NCBI RefSeq assembly: GCF_000940805.1 | Contig: NZ_CP007142.1 | Span: 6,238,593-6,302,592 of the forward strand | Source: Gynuella sunshinyii YC6258 | GTDB taxonomy: Bacteria > Pseudomonadota > Gammaproteobacteria > Pseudomonadales > Natronospirillaceae | Length of the DNA stretch: 64,000 nucleotides | Reading direction: 5' to 3' | In this document: piece by piece, positions 25,807 through 33,977 of the stretch | Layout of the letters: every line of letters begins with the position of its first letter | How positions within the stretch are numbered: the stretch's first letter is position 1 | The notes under the pieces: generated by a model | The model's database searches: none | The model's input: the letters and a program-made list of their open reading frames with translations, nothing else | What the model was told of the DNA's origin: nothing | Position numbers and translations under genes: made by a program

Positions 25807-25895
25807 AAACAGGACACCCACCTTAACTTTGAGGCTTAGTATCCTGATATTCGCTGGATACTCGGTCTGAAGACATAGTATCCGGAATAATGAGC

Positions 25896-25948
25896 AAATA
25901 ACACAAATAACACAAATAACACAGGACAAATAACACAGCAAATAACAC
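25896..25948 (+). repeat. Five copies of a 9-base repeat AAATAACAC
   Basis: Three head-to-tail copies (25896-25922) and two spaced copies, interrupted by AGGAC and AGC. They directly abut the left end of the intact transposase element. They resemble its flank sequence and probably formed by repeated insertion or slippage at the element end. Confidence 0.7.
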
Positions 25949-27215
25949 AGGACACCCATCTTAACTATTGATATTCACGCCAACAACCGGCACTATTCGA
26001 TACTGTATATTTATCAGTATAAGGATGTGTGATCATGACCCGATCAAGGAAGTCGCAAATCTCACTTGAAGCCACGCCTTATTATCACTGTGTTTCCCGT
26101 TGTGTCCGTCGGGCGTTTCTGTGTGGAGTTGATGCCCTCACCCGGATTAACTACGAACATCGCCGCCAGTGGGTTGAAGATAGACTGTTGTGGCTGGGTG
26201 AGATATTCGCCATCGATATCTGCGCTTATGCCGTCATGTCTAACCATGTCCATGTGGTGCTGCATATCAATGTACTCCAAAGCCGGCAATGGTCCGCAGA
26301 AGACATTGTGATGCGGTGGCATCGTCTGTACAAAGGCTCAGCACTCAGCCACCGGTTTCTGAAAGGTGATGCCTTCTCACCGGCAGAACAGCAAGCGTTT
26401 GAAGCCTTAGTGGCCCAGTGGCGGGAAACCCTGACCTCCATCAGTCGGTTTATGGCGGTGCTGAATGAAGGTATCGCCCGGCGTGCCAATGCCGAAGATC
26501 GCTGTACCGGTCGTTTCTGGGAGGGCAGGTTTAAGTCTCAAGCATTACTCGACGAACAGGCCTTAGCCGCCTGTATGGCGTATGTGGATCTGAATCCCAT
26601 TCGAGCCAGCCTGGCTGATACACCGGAAACGTCCGACCATACCTCCGTTCAAATGCGTATTGTGTGCGCCAAGGCGTCCAAACAACCCAGTGATTTACTC
26701 CCTTTTGTTGGCAATCCCAGAGCAGACATGCCCGAAGGTTTGCCCTTCAAATTAAGTGATTACCTGGAATTGGTGGATTGGACCGGCAGAGCGATTCGGG
26801 AAGACAAACGTGGATTTATTGCAGAATCACTTCCTCCCATTCTGACCCGCCTGAATATTTCCGGTAAACAGTGGCAACAATTAACACAGCAATTTGAAAA
26901 ACAGTTCAGGTGTTTTGCCGGGCAGAGGTCGTCGTTTGAGAAAGTCAGAGATTATTTTCAGTTAAGCCGAACGCCACCGAATTTGTTGGCGACCTGATTT
27001 CATATCACGCCATCAAGCATCCTACTTAAAAGCCTGGCTCCTCAAGTAACCTGCTACGCCTTCAGGTCAGCCAGAACTATATTTGTTTGCTTTGGAATAA
27101 GATGTATATAGTTTGGTTCTGTAGTAAACCTGATTCATTCGATTTTTTTTTGCAAGGTAGTAGCGAATCATCGTTGCCTTGTTTCGTTTTTTTATTTTAA
27201 AGTGGGTGTCCTGTT
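25947..27215 (+). mobile_element. Intact copy (A) of an HUH/Y1-transposase element with inverted ends
   Basis: About 1.27 kb. Left end ACAGGACACCCATCTTAAC; right end TTAAAGTGGGTGTCCTGTT is its near-exact inverse complement. A second left-end copy lies at 25809-25827. It encodes one transposase. Between the transposase stop and the right end are about 200 bases that are also conserved in the other copies. Confidence 0.85.
26035..26997 (+). CDS. Y1 (HUH) transposase, REP-associated/IS200-like, complete copy
   Basis: 320 residues from ATG 26035 (AAGGATG ribosome site ahead; a GTG 6 bases earlier is possible). The HUH motif is H-V-H in MSNHVHVVLHI near residue 75. The candidate catalytic Tyr is in ACMAYVDLNPIRASL near residue 185, with GRFWEGRFKSQ before it. 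The RxFLCG-type N-terminus ([11 protein letters not shown]) and length above 300 fit RAYT-like single-strand transposases. It is the only undamaged copy in the window, so it could still mobilise the defective ones. Confidence 0.9.
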   Translation: MTRSRKSQISLEATPYYHCVSRCVRRAFLCGVDALTRINYEHRRQWVEDRLLWLGEIFAIDICAYAVMSNHVHVVLHINVLQSRQWSAEDIVMRWHRLYKGSALSHRFLKGDAFSPAEQQAFEALVAQWRETLTSISRFMAVLNEGIARRANAEDRCTGRFWEGRFKSQALLDEQALAACMAYVDLNPIRASLADTPETSDHTSVQMRIVCAKASKQPSDLLPFVGNPRADMPEGLPFKLSDYLELVDWTGRAIREDKRGFIAESLPPILTRLNISGKQWQQLTQQFEKQFRCFAGQRSSFEKVRDYFQLSRTPPNLLAT

Positions 27216-27249
27216 ATATTGTCCTGATATAGAGAGTAGTCAAAGCATT

Positions 27250-27756
27250 ATGTTAAGTTTCAAGCAATTGGAAGGTAAAACCTTTCCACCTGTTTCATTT
27301 TTATCTACCAATCAAGAAATGATCAACATTGGTAAAAGTGGCAATCGAGTAGTTCTTTATGTTTATCCTAGGACCACGCCCGCAGATGGTGTCCCTTTGC
27401 CGAACTGGGACGTCATTCCTGGGGCTAGAGGTTGCTCTATACAAGCACGTGGTTTTGCTTCTTTTTATACTGCAATTTTAAACACAGGAATATCGAATAT
27501 TTACGGCCTATCAACCCAAGATACGGCCTACCAACAAGAGGCGAAGAGCCGGCTCGATGTGCCATTTGAGTTGCTGTCTGACCCTAAAATGCTTCTTGCG
27601 AAAGAGCTAAATCTACCGACATTTTCGGTAGAAAACCATGTTCTCTATCAGCGAATAACGTTTGTCATTTCCGACGGTGTAATAGAGAAAGTCTTCGCCC
27701 CAATCAAAGACGCAGCTGATAACGCAAGAGAAGTCCTAGCTTACCTTAATCACTAA
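27250..27756 (+). CDS. Peroxiredoxin (AhpC/TSA, Bcp-like)
   Basis: 168 residues. Thioredoxin fold with strand VVLYVYPRTTPADG, then the peroxidatic Cys in PGARGCSIQARGFASFY, aligned with the TPGCT-x-E site of Bcp proteins. The usual TPGCT is replaced by GARGC. It would reduce peroxides using a thiol donor. Start chosen at ATG 27250; an upstream in-frame opening lies in the element end. AT-rich, stranded between element copies, with the broken N-monooxygenase just downstream, probably its former operon partner. Confidence 0.8.
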   Translation: MLSFKQLEGKTFPPVSFLSTNQEMINIGKSGNRVVLYVYPRTTPADGVPLPNWDVIPGARGCSIQARGFASFYTAILNTGISNIYGLSTQDTAYQQEAKSRLDVPFELLSDPKMLLAKELNLPTFSVENHVLYQRITFVISDGVIEKVFAPIKDAADNAREVLAYLNH

Positions 27757-27763
27757 TTTCAAT

Positions 27764-27875
27764 TTCTAGACACTTACATAAATAACATTTTTAGAGATAT
27801 TTTATGAATAACTACAAACTTCTAGACACTTACATAAATAACATTTTTAGAGATATTTTATGAATAACTACAAAC
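27764..27875 (+). repeat. 56-bp tandem duplication over a start codon
   Basis: Two identical 56-base units (27764-27819 and 27820-27875), each containing the leader and first codons (MNNYK) of the N-monooxygenase gene. The first copy opens a dead-end frame of about 20 codons. Confidence 0.9.
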
Positions 27876-27957
27876 TTGTAGGGGTTGGCTTCGGCCCTTC
27901 AAATATTGCCTTGTCTATAGCTTTAGAATCACACGGAATAAAAGGCGCTACCGATGG
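27860..27957 (+). pseudogene. Lysine/ornithine N-monooxygenase, N-terminal fragment
   Basis: About 33 codons: MNNYKLVGVGFGPSNIAL is the FAD-binding start of the siderophore N-hydroxylase family (IucD, PvdA, SidA). The frame then runs straight into an element right end (TATTTTAAAGTGGG) and stops. An interior fragment of the same family lies at 29853-30055, so one gene was split and partly lost. Confidence 0.8.
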
Positions 27958-28036
27958 GTATTTTAAAGTGGGTGTCCTGTTATATTCTGTTATATTCACA
28001 GCAATTTGAAAAACAGTTCAGGTGTTTTGCCGAAAA
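27958..28036 (+). mobile_element. Right-end scrap plus transposase scrap of the element family
   Basis: 27958-27982 is a right end (TTTTAAAGTGGGTGTCCTGT). About 27998-28030 repeats a short piece of the transposase 3' region (GCAATTTGAAAAACAGTTCA), out of order. This indicates nested insertion and deletion. Confidence 0.75.
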
Positions 28037-28041
28037 ATAAC

Positions 28042-28590
28042 ACAGGACACCCACCTTAACTATTGATATTCACGCCAACAACCGGCATTATTCGATACTG
28101 TATATTTATCAGTATAAGGATGTATGATCATGACCCGATCAAGGAAGTCGCAAATCTCACTTGAAGCCACGCCTTATTATCACTGTGTTTCCCGTTGTGT
28201 CCGTCGGGCGTTTCTGTGTGGAGTTGATGCCCTCACCCAGATTAGCTACGAACATCGCCGCCACTGGGTTGAGGATAGACTGTTGTGGCTGGGTGAGATA
28301 TTCGCCATCGATATCTGCGCTTATGCCGTCATGTCTAACCATGTCCATGTGGTGCTGCATATCAATGTGCTCCAAAGCCGGCAATGGTCCGCAGAAGACG
28401 TTGTGATGCGATGGCATCGTCTGTACAAAAGCGCAGCACTCAGCCACCGGTTTCTGAAAGGTGATGCCTTCTCACCGGCAGAACAGCAGGCGTTTGAAGT
28501 CTTAGTGGCCCAGTGGCGGGAAACCCTGACCTCCATCAGTCGGTTTATGGCGGCGCTTAATGAAGGTATCGCCCGGCGTGCCAATGCCGT
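28042..28590 (+). mobile_element. Element copy B, left part only
   Basis: Begins with the left end (ACAGGACACCCACCTTAAC). A transposase start at 28130 gives 153 codons through the HUH motif (HVHVV) up to ARRANA, where copy C is inserted at about 28591. The catalytic Tyr half is missing, so it is non-functional. Confidence 0.85.
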
Positions 28591-28591
28591 G

Positions 28592-29850
28592 AACATAACA
28601 GGACACCCACCTTAACTATTGATATTCACGCCAACAGCCGGCATTATCCAATACTGTATATTTATCAGTATAAGAATGTATGATCATGACCCGATCAAGG
28701 AAGTCGCAAATCTCACTTGAAGCCACGCCTTATTATCATTGTGTTTCCCGCTGTGTCCGTCGGGCGTTTCTGTGTGGAATTGATGCCCTCACCCGGATTA
28801 GCTACGAACATCGCCGCCAGTGGGTTGAGGATAGACGGTTGTGGCTGGGTGAGATATTCGCCATCGATATCTGCGCTTATGCCGTTATGTCTAACCATGT
28901 CCATGTGGTGCTGCATATCAATGTGCTCCAGCAGAAGACGTTGTGATGCGGTGGCATCGTCTGTACAAAGGCTCACCACTCAGTCACCGGTTTCTGAAAG
29001 GTGATGCCTTCTCACCGGCAGAACAGCAGGCGTTTGAAGCCTTAGTGGCCCAGTGGCGGGAAACCCTGACCTCCATCAGTCGGTTTATGGCGGTGCTGAA
29101 TGAAGGTATCGCCCGGCGTGCCAATGCCGAAGATCGCTGTACCGGTCGTTTCTGGGAGGGCAGGTTTAAGTCTCAAGCATTACTTGACGAACAGGCCTTG
29201 GCCGCCTGTATGGCGTATGTGGATCTGAATCCCATTCGAGCCAGCATGGCTGAAACACCGGAAACGTCTGACCACACCTCCGTTCAAATGCGTATTACTT
29301 GCGCCAAGGCATCCAAACAACCCGGTGATTTACTCCCTTTTGTTGGCAATCCCAGAGCAGACATGCCCGAAGGTTTGCCCTTCCAATTAAGCGATTACCT
29401 GGAATTGGTGGATTGGACCGGCAGAGCGATTCGGGAAGACAAACGTGGATTTATTGCAGAATCACTTCCTCCCATTCTGACCCGCCTGAATATTTCCGGT
29501 AAACAGTGGCAACAATTAACACAGCAATTTGAAAAACAGTTCAGGTGTTTTGCCGGGCAGAGGTCGTCGTTTGAGAAAGTCAGAGATTATTTTCAGTTAA
29601 GCCGAACGCCACCAAATTTGTTGGCGACCTGATTTCATATCACACCATCAAGCATCCTGTTTAAAAGCTTGGCTCCTCAAGTAACCTGCTACGCCTCCAG
29701 GTCAGCCAGAACTATATTTTTGTTTGCTTTGGAACAAGATGTATATAGTTTGGTTCTGTAGTCACCCTGATTCATTCGATTTTCTCTCAAGGTAGTAGCG
29801 AATCATCGTTGCATTTTTTTGTTTTTTTATTTTAAAGTGGGTGTCCTGTT
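28592..29850 (+). mobile_element. Element copy C, full ends, transposase broken
   Basis: About 1.26 kb with left and right ends intact. Inside, a 16-base deletion after VLHINVLQ shifts the frame (next entry). It may still be mobilised by the intact transposase of copy A because both ends are present. Confidence 0.85.
28686..29632 (+). pseudogene. Y1 transposase of copy C with 16-bp deletion
   Basis: Codons run from MTRSRKSQ to HINVLQ, then a 16-base deletion relative to copies A and B (near 28931) shifts the frame and ends translation at 28946. The remaining 229 codons, with the Tyr motif AYVDLNPIRAS, stay open in another frame. Otherwise nearly identical to copy A, so the damage is recent. 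Confidence 0.9.
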
Positions 29851-29852
29851 GT

Positions 29853-30055
29853 ATTTTTTTGGCGTCAAATTATCCAAACTCGAAGATAATTATCAGTCAT
29901 CGCGCCTATGCAATGCGACCAGAAGATGACAGTCATTTTGTTAATGAACTTTTCATGCCTAGCGCTGTAGATGATTTTTATGAGATGCCAACCGATAAGC
30001 GACAAAAAGTTATCAAAGATTACTGGCATGTAACTCACAACGGAGTTACAAAACA
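29853..30055 (+). pseudogene. Lysine/ornithine N-monooxygenase, interior fragment
   Basis: About 66 codons. IIISHRAYAMRPEDDSHFVN followed by ELFMPSAVDDFYEMP matches the conserved D-D-S-x-FVNE-x-F-x-P-x-x-x-D-x-F-Y region of siderophore N-hydroxylases. It is bounded by an element right end on one side and a left end on the other. Same strand and family as 27860-27957. The stretch between and the C-terminus are lost. Confidence 0.8.
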
Positions 30056-30168
30056 TGACAGGACACCCACCTTAACTATTGATATTCACACCAACAACCG
30101 GCACCATTCGATACTGTATATTTATCAGTACAAGAGTGTATGATCATGACCCGATCAAGGAAGTCGTA
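30056..30168 (+). mobile_element. Element fragment D, left end only
   Basis: Left end plus leader up to the first transposase codons (ATGACCCGATCAAGGAAGTC), then cut. Confidence 0.8.
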
Positions 30169-30171
30169 AGA

Positions 30172-30542
30172 GTAAACAGGACACCCATCTTAACTATTGA
30201 TATTCACACCAATAACCGGCACGAAAAACAGTTCAGGTGTTTTGCCGGGCAGAGGTCGTCTTTTGAGAAAGTCAGAGATTATTTTCAGTTAAGCCGAACG
30301 CCACCGAATTTGTTGGCGACTTGATTTCATATCACGCCATCAAGCATCCTACTTAAAAGCTTGGCTCCTCAAGTAACCTGCTACGCCTCCAGGTCAGCCA
30401 GAACTATATTTTTTTTGCTTTGGAGCAAGATGTATACAGTTTGGTTCTGTAGTAAGCCTGATTTATTCGATTTTTTTCTCAAGGTAGTAGCGAATCATCG
30501 TTGCCTTGTTTTGTTTTTTTATTTTAAAGTGGGTGTCCTGTT
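30172..30542 (+). mobile_element. Element derivative E with internal deletion (MITE-like)
   Basis: About 370 bases. The first 50 of the left end are joined to the last 320 of the element (transposase codons from EKQFRCFAGQ onward plus the right end). Both termini are kept and the transposase core is gone, so it is a non-autonomous form that copy A could move. Confidence 0.8.
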
Positions 30543-30552
30543 GTATTTCCGT

Positions 30553-30791
30553 TGTATTTTGTTGACGACCTGATTTCATATCACACCATCAAGCATCCTG
30601 TTTAAAAGCTTGGCTCCTCAAGTAACCTGCTACGCCTCCAGGTCAGCCAGAACTATATTTTTGTTTGCTTTGGAGCAAGATGTATATAGTTTGGTTCTGT
30701 AGTAAACCTGATTCATTCGATTTTTTTGCAAGGCAGTAGCGAATCATCGTTGCCTTATTTCGTTTTTTTATTTTAAAGTGGGCGTCCTGTT
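30553..30791 (+). mobile_element. Element fragment F, right end only
   Basis: The last 240 bases of the element, from the transposase terminal codons (TTGACGACCTGATTTC) to GTGGGCGTCCTGTT, ending 3 bases before the CHAT gene's ATG. Confidence 0.8.
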
Positions 30792-30793
30792 AT

Positions 30794-32953
30794 ATGTCCG
30801 CATTATTGGGAGTCACTGCTTTGGCTTTTAATCAAAATCATCTTGTAAAAATTTCTTATGTCGTAATGTTAGATGAAGCAGATGATGATCTAACAATCTT
30901 TAATGAATATCCTATCACACTGATCAATAAACTGGATATTCTGAAGAAAATACCCGAACTACCTAAAGACTTGTGTGAAGTCTTTTGTTCAAAGGAAACA
31001 GCGATTCAACTAAGACTTTCAGGAGTATTTGACGGCTACACGATTGTATTTGCTAAAGATGCCTCAGAGATCTTTGAAGTTGAAAGTGAAATTAAGGTCG
31101 TCTTTGTATGGGATGGTTTTGATACTGACCTGGAGCTGCCAAGAGCTCTATACGTCGGAAATTCAGATATAAACATCAACCCGAAATACAAATGCAAGCT
31201 TGATGAAATCAATCGTCAACGAATTGTTTCTTATATATATGAAATATTGAGTGGACTCTCAGAGCCGCAAAAATCGTATATCTCAGAGCTAGAGGAGTTG
31301 TATGAAAATGATACTTCTAATCACATGATAGGTTGTGACTACATTTTCAATCGTTCTATAGGTACCGAGGCAAACCTGATTGCTCTAAGTTCTGCCAAAC
31401 TAGACTATTCTTTCGAAAGGTATCGTTATGAATACTCGGAGGAGAATATTGTAGAGACAATTAACGTTATAAATCGCATACGCAAAGAGATTTCTGAAAA
31501 TAAATGCCCTGATATCGCAGTAAGAACAAATAGCATCGTAATTTCAGATATGTCAGCGAGCTTAGACTTTCAAGTCAATAAGCTTGAATACACACAAAAT
31601 GCATTGAAGGGGAAAGGATTTGACGATCCTATATCGCTCACAAAAGCGATAAAGTTAGTGCTAAGGAACGGCATTGATGAGAAAACAGAACGATCTGAGT
31701 ATGTAGATCTGGCATACATTGAGAGAAACCTTATTGAAGTTTTAATAGGCATCTATCTATCTTCAAATATCATGCCCTGTGCAAAAATTCCTTTATCTAA
31801 CTCAGATCTGTACGGTGTTTTAAAGGATATTGGTATCAATGGCAGAAAGTACAATAAAAAAGGATTAAAAAAGAAATATATTGAGCTTAGGAATATACTG
31901 CATAAATTCACACTAGAAGCGTTTGATTACCTCAGCGAAAGAAATTCGTCAATGGTAAAAATAGTTTCGAACCTCCCAATTGAATGGGCATATCATAATG
32001 GGCTACCACTTATGGTTAGGCATGATGTGAGTCGTTTACCTATCTCACCGGGTTGGCTTGCAAATAGGGTTATATTGGATACATCAAATATACATGTTGA
32101 TATGGATTCTTTTAGCAATGTCCTTGTAATTAGCTCTTTTAGGGAAGATGACATAATTAAAGAACATCTTTCTTCCAAAATAGAGGTATTTAATGGTATG
32201 GCTTTCAATAGAAAGACCAGCGATAAAAGATTCAAAGTAACAATCGATAGAAAAGAGCCTTCTAATCGCGAGGAGTTGATCGCTATATTAAATGGATCAA
32301 GTACTCCAATCGTTGTATTTGATATGCATGGTGGCCACTCCGAAAAAGAGGGTGGTGTAATATCACTTAAGGATGAAGCTATTTCAATTTTTGATATTGT
32401 ACAAGCCGCCAGAATACCTCCAATTGTCGTTTTAAGTTCATGCGATACAAGTCCAATTGATAGAAGCCATTATTCAACAGCCAATGCATTTCTAGCTGGC
32501 GGTGCAAAAACGGTCCTTGCTAGTGCTTTACCGATTCTGAGTCATGAATCCTCAACATTTATCATTAGACTATTTGTTCGATTACAGGAATATATCCCCA
32601 TTGTTATTGACAAAGAAAAACGTAGCTTGCAATGGTCATCTTTCATGTCAGGCATGATAAGAAGGACGTTTTATACTGAGTTTATAGACTACCTGATAAA
32701 GGCAGGAAAAATCGAAAAAGATTGGCGTAGTCAATTAAACTTCGTTGCGGGAATGTGTTTAGACCCACTTCAAGAGGATTTTCATTCTCGTATCATTTCA
32801 TCTTTTGCTAAAGAACTATGCATAAATGAATCGGAGGTGCAAAGAATTATTGACGAAGATTTTATTTTGCCTGAATGCTTGAAGTACCTACAGTATGGAA
32901 GTCCTGAGAGAGTAATTATAAACTCGCCAAGTCATATCCCATTATCTCAATAA
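30794..32953 (+). CDS. CHAT-domain (caspase-like) protease, probably N-terminally truncated
   Basis: 719 residues. The C-terminal part is a CHAT peptidase: His in FDMHGGHSEK (His 512 or 515) and Cys in VLSSCDTSP (Cys 550), followed by FLAGGAKTVLASALPI. Residues 1-480 are unrecognised and helix-rich in the middle. The first ATG lies 3 bases after an element end with no ribosome site, so upstream codons are likely lost. Markedly AT-rich. CHAT proteases often act in anti-phage or cell-death modules when paired with a sensor or effector. No partner is left here; an IS256 remnant follows. May be inactive. Confidence 0.75.
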   Translation: MSALLGVTALAFNQNHLVKISYVVMLDEADDDLTIFNEYPITLINKLDILKKIPELPKDLCEVFCSKETAIQLRLSGVFDGYTIVFAKDASEIFEVESEIKVVFVWDGFDTDLELPRALYVGNSDININPKYKCKLDEINRQRIVSYIYEILSGLSEPQKSYISELEELYENDTSNHMIGCDYIFNRSIGTEANLIALSSAKLDYSFERYRYEYSEENIVETINVINRIRKEISENKCPDIAVRTNSIVISDMSASLDFQVNKLEYTQNALKGKGFDDPISLTKAIKLVLRNGIDEKTERSEYVDLAYIERNLIEVLIGIYLSSNIMPCAKIPLSNSDLYGVLKDIGINGRKYNKKGLKKKYIELRNILHKFTLEAFDYLSERNSSMVKIVSNLPIEWAYHNGLPLMVRHDVSRLPISPGWLANRVILDTSNIHVDMDSFSNVLVISSFREDDIIKEHLSSKIEVFNGMAFNRKTSDKRFKVTIDRKEPSNREELIAILNGSSTPIVVFDMHGGHSEKEGGVISLKDEAISIFDIVQAARIPPIVVLSSCDTSPIDRSHYSTANAFLAGGAKTVLASALPILSHESSTFIIRLFVRLQEYIPIVIDKEKRSLQWSSFMSGMIRRTFYTEFIDYLIKAGKIEKDWRSQLNFVAGMCLDPLQEDFHSRIISSFAKELCINESEVQRIIDEDFILPECLKYLQYGSPERVIINSPSHIPLSQ

Positions 32954-32961
32954 ATGATATT

Positions 32962-33408
32962 TTGAGGGTGTTCAAAATTCTGTGTCAGCTAAAAATCACA
33001 GCACCATGTGATCATCCGATCGTCCTTCAAAGTGTATTATCAGTTGCGATAGCGTGAGGTTTCAATTCTGTACAGGATGCGTCCAGCGCTCGGACGCTTT
33101 CAGTATCCCCGCATACAGTAATTTGAGCAAACTGTTTTCGTTTGCAAAGCCACCTTTGATTTTGGTGAGTTTGCGGAACTGTCGATGAACCGCTTCGACC
33201 GCGTTGGTTGTGTAAATTGCTTTCCGGACGTATTCCGGGTACTTAAAATAAGTCGAGAGTGTTGGCCATTTCGTTCGCCAGAATTGAATGACCATTGGAT
33301 ATTTATCGCCCCATTTTGCATCCAACTCGTCCAGTGCAATTTCGGCTGCGTTGATCGTGGCAGCCTTGTAAACACACTTCAAATTGGCCATAAACGCTTT
33401 CAATATAA
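32962..33408 (-). pseudogene. IS256-family transposase remnant
   Basis: C-terminal fragment of a mutator-type transposase: FMANLKCVYKAATINAAEIA, YVRKAIYTTNAVEAVHRQFR, KIKGGFANENSLLKLLYAG. A TGA at 33062-33064 replaces the Trp codon in the conserved PVQNW-LTLSQL; the frame then continues with NLTLSQLIIHFEGR to a stop at 32996. The IS end (GGGTGTTCAAAATTCTGTGT) is at about 32965. The N-terminal two thirds are replaced by an element left end at 33425. Confidence 0.85.
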
Positions 33409-33424
33409 CAGGATACCTAACATA

Positions 33425-33636
33425 ACAGGACACCCATCTTAACTATTGATATTCACGCCAACAGCCGGCATTATCCGATACTGTATATTTATCAGTATAA
33501 GGATGTATGATCATGACCCGATCAAGGAAGTCGCAAATCTCACTTGAAGCATCGCCTTATTATCATTGTGTTTCCCGCTGTGTCCGTCGGGCGTTTCTGT
33601 GTGGAGTTGATGCCCTCACCCAGATTAACTACGAAC
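33425..33636 (+). mobile_element. Element fragment H, left part only
   Basis: Left end plus about 40 transposase codons ([18 protein letters not shown] to ALTQINYE), then cut by a different IS end. Confidence 0.85.
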
Positions 33637-33977
33637 TGTAGTGGTCAACTAATTTTGGCCACCCCTTTATAGTTTTTGAAGTATTCTCAATCACAAGATT
33701 TGCCCATACGCGACTTCCTTGATTTTCGTCAATCTGAATCCGAAAAACCTAAAAACATTTATCATAACCACTGGACTGACCAATATTTCCGATATAAACG
33801 CCATGTCGACTTCAAGTTAATATGCAAACTTAGCATTTAACATATACCTCTACATGCTCTACATTAACTGACAAGAAAAAGGACCTGTTTTCGCAGTCTA
33901 TTGCCATATTCTTTGGCGGTCTTTGAAGTTTTCTTACTCACGAAAACAATAAAGGTATCCGTACCAAGGAGATTTCC
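33637..33977 (+). other. Foreign IS-end scrap and gene-free stretch
   Basis: TGTAGTGGTCAACTAATTTT at 33638 and the following GGCCACCCC look like the terminus of an IS3- or IS481-type element, with no transposase attached. The rest, up to the next gene, holds its promoter region; I see no further gene. Confidence 0.5.

Noticed and set aside
25890-25950. CRISPR-like short repeats
   Set aside because: Unit only 9 bases, no regular spacers, no cas genes; belongs to the mobile-element boundary.
30794-33408. CHAT gene plus IS256 fragment as a transposon-encoded defence pair
   Set aside because: The IS256 remnant is a dead fragment with a nonsense codon and is bounded by unrelated element ends, so no functional link is supported.
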